Source: Neocallimastix lanati (nom. inval.) (lineage: Eukaryota > Neocallimastigomycota > Neocallimastigomycetes > Neocallimastigales > Neocallimastigaceae). Taken from it: a stretch of 17,500 bases of DNA. The notes under the pieces were generated by a model, which had not been told where the DNA came from, made no database searches, and saw nothing but the letters and a program-made list of their open reading frames with translations. The position numbers and the translations under genes were made by a program. Shown in pieces: positions 9,341 through 17,500 of the stretch; within the stretch, counting starts at the first letter, position 1; the number at the start of each line of letters is the position of its first letter. The stretch is taken from the NCBI GenBank assembly GCA_016946835.1, contig JACVTC010000078.1:825001-842500 (forward strand), read 5' to 3'.

Positions 9341-10274
9341 AATCAGATAAAAAAAAAAAAAAAAAAACTGAATCATAAATCTTAACTAATATTTACGGTT
9401 AAAAAATTGAATTATCTCTTGAAAGAAAGGAAAAATACATGAAAAATATATGACAAAAGGGCTAATCAGAAAGAAAAAATAAATAAATAAATAAAATAAA
9501 ATAAAATAAAATAAAATAAAAGTATAAAAAATAATAAACCAAAATTTGATTTTCTTATTTATATATAAAAAAATAAAATATATTCTAAAAAATATAAAAA
9601 ATATAAAAAATAAAATATTTTTCATAATTAAAAAAAAAAAAAAAATTAAAATTCATTTTTTTTTTTTTTTTTTTTATTGTTATTCAATTAATTTTGTAAT
9701 TAAAATTTTAAATATTAGATAATAATTATAATTACTATTTCTTTATAAATTATTAAAATAAAATATAAAAAAAAAAAAAAATGATACATTTATTAATATT
9801 ATGTTTCGCTATGAATTATATCATAATATTTAGAATATTATAAGAATAATTTTTATATATTTATATAAATTTGTTTTATGAATTTTTTTTTTCACTATTA
9901 TTATTATTATTTATACTATTATTTATTTATTTATTTTATTATTTTATTATTTTTTTTTTTTTTTTTAATTCTTATATCTTAAAAAATAATATTTAAAAAT
10001 ATAAATTTAAATGATTTTATATACTATTTATATTATATTAATTTCTATTTAATTATAAATTTTTGTCTAATCCACATATTTATATATAATTTTTACCTTT
10101 ATTTTACTTTGAATTTTTCTTTTTTTTTTTTTTATAATATTCTTTTTTTTCCTCATAAAGAAGAATAAAAAAAATAATTTAAAAAAATCACTTTTATCAA
10201 TAATAAAAATTATATATATTTTATATGATACTTCTATATTGAATTAAATTATTTTATTTTTATTTTAGTTATGT
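9341..10274. other. AT-rich intergenic spacer with (AAATA)n patch
   Basis: It holds an A-run at 9350-9367, an (AAAT/AAATA)n patch at about 9478-9521, T-runs near 9657-9675 and 9951-9966, and otherwise A/T sequence. The bases nearest 10274 are the 3' flank of the SH3-protein gene; no single polyadenylation signal can be chosen in this composition. Frames here are poly-Phe/Ile artefacts. Confidence 0.6.
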
Positions 10275-11492
10275 TTAAAGAGTTGGACGTGGAAGAGAAC
10301 TGTAACGTGCTTTCTTAGAATCATCAACACCAGTAATTCTGTTAATTGGGAAGACACCTTCAGTGTTAAAGGTTAAGTTTCTACCTTTAGCCCATCCATC
10401 ATCATAAACTTCTAAAATTTCAACAACATTTCCTGGTACTAATTCAATTTCATCATTTAAACTTGGCTTAAAGTCGTATTTAATGGTGTATTGATTACCT
10501 GGAATAATTTGATCATCATTAGCTTCTTGTGGATAAGTTTGGTCATAGCCTTGGTTATTGGCATATTGATCTTGTGGTAGGTAATTTTGTTGATCATAGC
10601 CTTGATTACCATATTGATATTGGTCTTGAGTTGGAGCAGCTGCTCCATATTGGTCATAACCTTGATTACCATATTGATTTTGAGCAGCATATTGATCTTG
10701 AGCGGCATATTGATCTTGAGCAGCTCCATATTGGTCATAACCTCCATTAACAGGTGTGGCATATCCTTGTTCATAATTCGTATCATTTTGGTAATTGTTT
10801 TGGTTGCCATAAGTAGTTGGTTGAGCGGTAAAGTTAAATTCTTCGTCTTTATTACTCTTCTTTTTAATAAGAGCAACAGCAACAAGACAAACAACAACAG
10901 CTGCAGCACCAATACCTATCCACATTATAGTTGAACTGTTACCATCTTTCTTTGGAGCTTCAGTAGCTGGAGTAGTTTGAATAGCACCAGCAGTAGCAGA
11001 TGGAGCTTCAGTTGCAGAAGTAACAGCAGCTGGAGCAGAAGCAGAAGTAGCTGGAGCAGAGGCAACTGGAGCTTTAGTAGTGGTCACAACTGCTGGGGCC
11101 GTAGTAGTAGTTACAGGGGCATTATTACCATTATTACCATTATTACCATTATTACCATTTTGTGGATTGCCACCTTGGTTATTGTTATTACCTCCTTCAT
11201 TATTTCCTGAATTATCATTCTTATTATCATCTGGAGTTTTATTATCATTGTCACCACCAGTATTTCCATTGGAATTACCTGTATCAGTTTTACCTTCATC
11301 TCCTCCATTATTTGATTGATCATTACCACCATCAGGCTTTCCGGAATCACCATTTCCTGCTCCATTATCACCATTACCATTACCTGCGTCTACATCAGTA
11401 TCTTGTCTTGGAAGAATAACATGAGCACTACATTGAATTGCTAAGAAAGCAATTAACATAAATATAATTAAATGTTTGGTATTCATTTTCAT
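10275..11492 (-). CDS. Single-pass surface protein with C-terminal SH3 domain (Fus1-like architecture)
   Basis: This is a single exon of 405 residues. Residues 1-23 are a signal peptide with a hydrophobic core (LIIFMLIAFLAIQC). Residues 32-124 are Asn/Gly/Asp-rich low complexity. Residues 126-180 are Thr/Ala/Pro-rich, a likely O-glycosylated stalk. Residues 189-209 are one membrane segment followed by KKK, placing the C-terminus in the cytoplasm. Residues 226-325 are Gln/Tyr/Asn/Gly-rich with repeated DQYAAQ and GNQGYDQYG units. Residues 332-388 are an SH3 domain (IKYDF, ELVPG, DDGWAKGRN, GVFPINRI) and the tail is RYSSLPRPTL. SH3 domains bind proline-rich peptides, so it probably recruits cytoskeletal or signalling partners to the membrane. 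Yeast Fus1 has the same order of parts, but low complexity prevents calling orthology. A second ATG two codons in (11486) is equally possible as start. Confidence 0.88.
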   Translation of the reverse strand: MKMNTKHLIIFMLIAFLAIQCSAHVILPRQDTDVDAGNGNGDNGAGNGDSGKPDGGNDQSNNGGDEGKTDTGNSNGNTGGDNDNKTPDDNKNDNSGNNEGGNNNNQGGNPQNGNNGNNGNNGNNAPVTTTTAPAVVTTTKAPVASAPATSASAPAAVTSATEAPSATAGAIQTTPATEAPKKDGNSSTIMWIGIGAAAVVVCLVAVALIKKKSNKDEEFNFTAQPTTYGNQNNYQNDTNYEQGYATPVNGGYDQYGAAQDQYAAQDQYAAQNQYGNQGYDQYGAAAPTQDQYQYGNQGYDQQNYLPQDQYANNQGYDQTYPQEANDDQIIPGNQYTIKYDFKPSLNDEIELVPGNVVEILEVYDDGWAKGRNLTFNTEGVFPINRITGVDDSKKARYSSLPRPTL

Positions 11493-13891
11493 TTATTTAC
11501 TTCTAATTCTTTAAAGATTAATAAATTATTTATACAATTAAAATATTAATATCATTTTATTTTTATTTTTAAAATTATATAATAAAAAATATATATTATT
11601 AATTACCAATATTATATATTGTTTTTTATTTTTTATTTTTTTTTTCAAAAGATAATAAAAACAAAAAAAAAGTAAAAAAGCTATTTTTTATTATCTTTTT
11701 AAATATTTATCCGCCAACTAAACAATATAATTTACAAAAATATAATTCATTAGTAAATATATTTTTAATTTCTTTTTTTTCTTTTTTTTAATAAAAAAAA
11801 ATATATATATTTATATCAATAGTATTTATAAATTTTAAATATTTCATTTCTATTTTTATATTTTCTATCTACTTTTTTTTTTCTTTTAACAATAATCTTT
11901 TGATGTCTTTTTTTTTACATAATATTTCTCGATATCTTCAAAATAATCATTTAAATCTTTTTTTATTATATTTAAAATTACTTTAAATACATTGAAAATA
12001 TTTACTTTTATAATTTCTTTTAATACTTCTATTGAAAATGATAAAAATATATATAAAATATACTAATAATAATAATATCGAATATCTGAACATTTATTAA
12101 TTTCTAATTAATTTTTTCTTCAATAATAATATCATATTATTCATAATTGTAATTTTTTTTTTTAAAAAATATATTTTTTCAAATACTTTGCTTCTATATT
12201 AATAATCATTATTCATTTATTTATTATTCTATATTGAGGAGGATAACATTTCAGAATTTTATAAATACTGTGATACTTTATTTCTTTATTATTTAGTTTC
12301 ATTACCTAAAAATACGATAGTATATAATCTAAATTATTTTTTAAAATCTTATATTTTTAAAATAAATTTTTAAAGAAAAAAAAAATATTAAATTAAAATA
12401 TTTTAAATAAAAATTAAAGAGAAAAATGTATTAAATAAAAAAAAATTGAAATAAAATAAAATACTGGTTAAAAATAAAAAATAATAAAAAAAATTTTTTT
12501 ATATCTTAAAATAGTTTTAATATATATGTTAATTATTAAACTTCTTTGTTTAATATAATATATATATAAATAATTAATTTAAATAATTTAAATACAGTTT
12601 ATAATAATAATAATAATAATCAATTAATTAATAACAATAATTATTATAAATTAAAACAAAAAATAAAATAAAATAAATAAAAAGAGTGTGAAAAAAAAAT
12701 AAATAATATAAATAGAAAAAAGTTTCAAAATAAAAAAAATATATATATATAAAAAATAAAAAAAAAAAAATAAAAAAAAAAAAAAAAAGATTTTATATAG
12801 ATTTTAAATTATATATATTAATTAATATTTATTAAATATTATTTTAATTATAAAAAAAATTAAAATAAAATTTGTATATTTTTTCAAATAGAATTCTTTA
12901 TATTTAAAAATATTATCAATTATATCAATTAATATATAATATAATATTTATCTAATATATCATATTACTTATTTAATAATAATAATATATTATGCAATAT
13001 TACTTCAATATAAAAAATTTTAGTGAAATAATATATTATTTTAATAAATATAAGAAACTATTCATATACTTATTTATAATTAAAAATTTAAATAGTATTA
13101 TTTTGTTTACTTTTATTATAGTATACTATAATATATAAACTTTTATTAATGATAAATAAAATAGAAAAAACTAATCTAGATAATTTTTAATTATTAATTT
13201 TTATATGTTACACACTTTAATATAATATATTGTAATATATTATAAATAATTAATATAATATATTTAATTCAATTCACTTCAAAAATTTTTGTATTTTACC
13301 TTTAAAATGAATTTTTTGTATCACATTTATTTCTATTATTTATTTACTTATGTTTATTTTTATGTAGCAAATATATTTAAATGCATTTAATATATAATAT
13401 ATATATTGCTTAGAAATTCTAATATATTAATTTATTTTTTAATATATTTTATTTTGTTTCTTAAATTAACTATATTAAATTACCATGAATTAATTATATT
13501 CTATGTAAATACCGTTTAATTAACTTATATTACTATATGTTAATTTATATTAAAAAATGTATTTAATAATATAAATAATTAAATCATATATTATCTATAT
13601 ATATATTTTTTTTAACTCGTTCTTAGGAAAATTTCTTCAATTAATTCAAATTTATATATTATAAATAGATAAAAATATATTAATATAGAACTATTTTTTA
13701 AAATATTATATAATAATATATAATACTAGAAAATATTTATTTCTATTAATAAATCAATAGATTCTATTGTGATTTCTCTAGTAGATTAATGCATTTTCAA
13801 AGAATTTTTACAGACTTTTCAAAAATATTTTATTTCTTTGATTATATATATATATTGTGTAATATATGAATATTCATTAAATGATAATTAT
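11493..13891. other. Long AT-rich intergenic region, no supported gene
   Basis: It begins with the upstream region of the SH3-protein gene, where the promoter must lie; the only GC-bearing spot nearby is CCGCCAAC at 11711-11718, with no recognised meaning. The rest is A/T sequence with TATATA, AAT and homopolymer runs (for example ATAATA near 12600-12620 and A-runs near 12757-12788). I found no tRNA-like, rRNA-like or coding segment on either strand. Confidence 0.6.
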
Positions 13892-14130
13892 TATTATTTA
13901 TTATTGTTATTTATTATTTATCGTTTATTACTTATTATTTATTATTTATTATTGTTATTTATTATTTATTATTGTTATTTATTATTTATTATTTATTATT
14001 TATTATTTATTATTGTTATTTATTATTTATTATTTATTATTGTTATTTATTATTTATTATTGTTATTTATTATTTATTATTTATTATTTATTATTTATTA
14101 TTTATTATTTATTATTTATTATTTATTATT
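13892..14130. repeat. Heptanucleotide array (TTATTAT)n
   Basis: Period-7 units interrupted by regularly recurring TTATTGTTATT variants. It is the reverse complement of the array at 3868-4062. Leu/Ile/Tyr-rich frames through it are artefacts. Confidence 0.9.
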
Positions 14131-14158
14131 ACTTAATATTAGTAGAAATAGTATCTTT

Positions 14159-14195
<37 letters not shown>

Positions 14196-14238
14196 GAAAT
14201 ACAATCTTTTTACTTAATATTAGTAGAAATACTATCTT

Positions 14239-14269
<31 letters not shown>

Positions 14270-14312
14270 GAAATACAATCTTTTTACTTAATATTAGTAG
14301 AAATACTATCTT

Positions 14313-14343
<31 letters not shown>

Positions 14344-14610
14344 GAAATACAATCTTTTTACTTAATATTAGTAGAAATACTATCTTTTTGTTATTATTAT
14401 TATTATTATTATTTATTATTATTATTATTAGAAATATAATCTTTTTACTATTTTTATTATTATTGAAATATACTATCTTTTTATTATTATTATTATTAAG
14501 AAATACAATCTTTTTATTATTATTATTAAGAAATACAATCCTTTTATTATTATTTATTATTATTAAGAAATACAATATTTTTATTATTATTTATTATTAT
14601 TTAGTATGGA
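14131..14610. repeat. Compound minisatellite, about 74-81 bp unit, decaying to the right
   Basis: The string ACTTAATATTAGTAGAAATA begins at 14131, 14212, 14286 and 14360 (periods 81, 74, 74). Each unit holds GAAATACTATCTTTTTG, a (TTA)n stretch of variable length and GAAATACAATCTTTTT. After about 14440 only the GAAATACAATCTTTTTATT half persists, several times. Unit length varies through TTA copy number. Confidence 0.9.
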
Positions 14611-15955
14611 GGCTATTAATATTTATAATTAGTCAATTATTTTATTATTATTATAATTATTGAGGCTTCTAATATTTAGAATTTAAGAATTTATTATTTT
14701 AATGATTATTAATTATAATTTATTATTTCTTATAAAGAAGATAAATTAAAATTTCATTTAAATTAGTTAATAATTATACTAAGAATAAAAAAAAAAAAAA
14801 AAATAGAAAACCCCAGAATTAATCAATATGATTTATCATATATATCATATGCAAAAATTTATATATATATAGTTAACTTCATTAACCAGTAAATTCCAAT
14901 TCATTAATTTTTAGGTGTATTAGATTTGCATCACCGCTCTTTCATTTACCATGGATTTATACAGTTATAAATGTAGGCAATATATAATATTATAATTAAG
15001 GTTTTTTTAAAAAAAAAATAATAATAAAATAAAGTTTTTCTTGTTTTCAACGGTATAGAATGCATATTTTGTGGTAAATCAATAATTCATTGCATATATT
15101 ATATAATCTATATAAATTTGCTTTGCTATTTCAAAAATTTATTAATTATATTATAAAAAGTTTTACTATATATAATTTAATAAATACTATATTGGACTAT
15201 ATTATTTTATATTTTATTTTTATTAGTACTTTACATGTTTTATATTACTTTACTATTTATTTTATTTTATCTTATTTGTATTTTATAATATAATCTTATA
15301 ATATTAATAAATAAAAAAAAAATGACATATATGATAAGAACTAAAAAAAAATTAGGCAGTACTTCAAACTAATATATATATTTTCATTAGTAAGTACAAA
15401 TACATTTCTCTTCTCAAGAGTTTTCTTATTTTCAAATATTCCTTATATTTAAAATGGACATAATGGAGTGAGCATGAACAGTTATATGTTATATACACAG
15501 TTATACTTTTAATAATCTATTGATGATTACTAATGTAATTTAGATATTGATTAGTGCAAATTTATGAAAATTAAAAATTAGCTATATTAATCTATTCAAA
15601 TAGTCTATTAACAAATAAATAAATTAATTAAAATTTGAGCAGTTTAATATTTTCTTTTAATATTAATGTAAAAAGAATAATTTAATTCATATATGCATAA
15701 AGAAAATAATAATAATAATAAATTATTTCCTCTTCTTCCCATTATTGCTTTTATTATCATCGATCTTAATTTTTAAACTTTAATTAATTATACTTTTTTT
15801 GTTTTAGGCAATAGTAAAATAAAAAATAATAAATAAATAAATAAATTCCAAAATAATGTAAAATATAAATAAAAATTGGCAAATTATTGCATTAAATGAT
15901 AATCATATATAAATATTATATTTCTTTTTATTATCTTATTATATAACTTATGTAT

Positions 15956-15990
<35 letters not shown>

Positions 15991-17359
15991 TTATTATTGT
16001 TATTACTTTTTTGTATTTATAAACTAAAATAAATAATTTATTAGTTCAAAACTTTTGAATTGTTAAAATATAGAAAAAAGAGTTCAAAGAACTTCTTTTA
16101 CAACATAAAAAATATGTATAATTGAAAATACATTAGAAATACAAGTTTCCTCATAAAAAATAAAATATTGTAGAGTAAAATGACAAACTATTTTAATCCC
16201 TTCTAAATTAATCATAAAAAATCAGTTACATTTTATAATAATAGTAATATTAAAATAATAATATATAATCCCTGTAGAAATAATATATATATAAATATAT
16301 ACACATTGGTATTATTATTACACCATTTCATGACTTTTTTTTTTTTTTAAATAAAATAATATTATAAGAAAAAAAATGATTATTAAATGTTACATGAAAG
16401 ATATAAATAAAAACATTATATTAGAAAAATATTGATAGAAATATTATAAATTAAAAATTATCATCACAAAGCATTATGAAGTAAAAATAGAATAAAATAT
16501 AGAAATCCTTTTATTTTTTAAATAATTACTCGAATTACGATTAATTTTATTAAAATAAAAACAATAAATCATATTTAAAAAAAAAAAGAAAAAAAAAAAA
16601 GCTCAGAAAAATATTAGTTATAAATAGCATCTTCATATATTTCTAATTCAAAATATTAACTTCATTCATGGAATTATTAAATCACAAGTATTTCATTACT
16701 AATTCTATTCATCAAAGACTACACGAAAAATAAAATAATAAAATATTTATAATATATAAATAAAAAATAATTATTAATAAAAAAAAAAAAACTTTATTCA
16801 TTTTTTAACTAAGTCATTTAATGTGGTCGATTTTTTCTTTAAATCTTTTAAAACAAATAAACTTCTTAAGCCATGAAATAATTAACATCAAACTTAATTA
16901 TAAATATAAGTTATAAATATAAAGTATAAATATTAAAATAAATATATATATTTTTCTTCAATAGTAATTTTTTTTTCAATATAATAAAATTTTTAAATAA
17001 GCTAACGAACAACAAAATTAATATACGAAATTTATATAGATTTTATTATTTATTTATCATTAAAAAAAATAATAATAATAAAATAATAATAATTTAAAGG
17101 GTTTTTTAATGCTATATAATACTTTAATTAATCTTTTTTTTCTTTTTATCATTTTTTTTTATAGAAAATTCTTTTTTTAAAAAAAAATAAAAGAAATACT
17201 TAATAATGATCAATATTTACTAGGTATACGCATTGTTATATATACAAAAAAAAAAATAATAATAATAACCTAAATAACAATACTAGTATATCATATATTT
17301 TTATTTGATTTTATAAAGTTTTCTTTTGTTGAATTATATTTATTATTAAATATATCAAA

Positions 17360-17390
<31 letters not shown>

Positions 17391-17500
17391 AAATAGATAA
17401 AATATATGTTGATTATCCTATTTATATATTTAATTTTTTCTTATTTTGTATAAAACGTTTTATTAAATAAATGTTAACTATCACTAAATAAATAAATAAT
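14611..17500. other. AT-rich region to the window end, no supported gene
   Basis: It contains short TTTA runs (15953-15991), an AAAT run (17360-17388), A/T homopolymers and TATATA stretches. A slightly less AT-rich patch at 14900-14975 (with CATCACCGCTC) and another at 16600-16870 were checked on both strands and gave only frames under about 30 codons. No RNA gene was seen. Confidence 0.6.

Noticed and set aside
10457-11419. Several frames overlapping the SH3-protein gene on both strands
   Set aside because: They are low-complexity translations of its Gln/Asn/Gly/Thr repeats in other frames. The 405-codon frame with signal peptide, membrane span and SH3 explains the sequence.
14131-14440. 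Regularly spaced repeats resembling a CRISPR array
   Set aside because: The segments between cores are TTA microsatellite, not unique spacers, and the context is eukaryotic.
16796-16880. Minus-strand 24-codon frame starting MLIISWLKK
   Set aside because: It is too short and isolated, with no neighbouring exon signals or recognisable similarity.

Overview
The window looks like nuclear DNA from a very AT-rich eukaryote, most likely an anaerobic gut fungus (Neocallimastigomycota). The signs are extremely A/T-rich intergenic DNA full of homopolymers and TTA, TTTA and TTATTAT arrays, widely spaced genes of clearly higher GC, GT-AG introns, a secreted chitin/polysaccharide deacetylase, and a surface protein with an Asn/Gly and Thr/Ala/Pro-rich ectodomain. 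The lineage is inferred from style; no marker gene fixes it. Dictyostelid-like or other AT-rich genomes are less likely because the deacetylase and surface protein are fungal in type.

Layout. 91-1616 (minus): a three-exon carbohydrate esterase family 4 deacetylase with a signal peptide split across exons 1 and 2, all catalytic motifs, and a GPI-type tail. 1617-3867: AT-rich spacer. 3868-4292: a heptanucleotide array, then a perfect 106-bp tandem duplication. 4293-4920 and 5378-5775: two GC-richer, non-repetitive islands with interrupted minus-strand reading frames and no identity I can assign. 5776-7055: microsatellites, a possible decayed coding patch and a thrice-repeated 12-mer. 7315 to about 9340: two 5'-truncated, minus-strand copies of the same LINE-type retrotransposon end, joined head to tail through a poly(A) tail. 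10275-11492 (minus): a single-exon membrane protein with a C-terminal SH3 domain, built like yeast Fus1. 11493-17500: AT-rich DNA with no supported gene, including a heptamer array and a 74-bp minisatellite.

The two intact genes both act at the cell surface: one would modify wall chitin, the other would link the wall or exterior to cytoplasmic SH3 partners. They are about 8.6 kb apart and nothing indicates co-regulation. I found no operon, CRISPR, tRNA, rRNA or evident new multi-gene system. The least explained material is the two GC-richer islands and the nested LINE copies.
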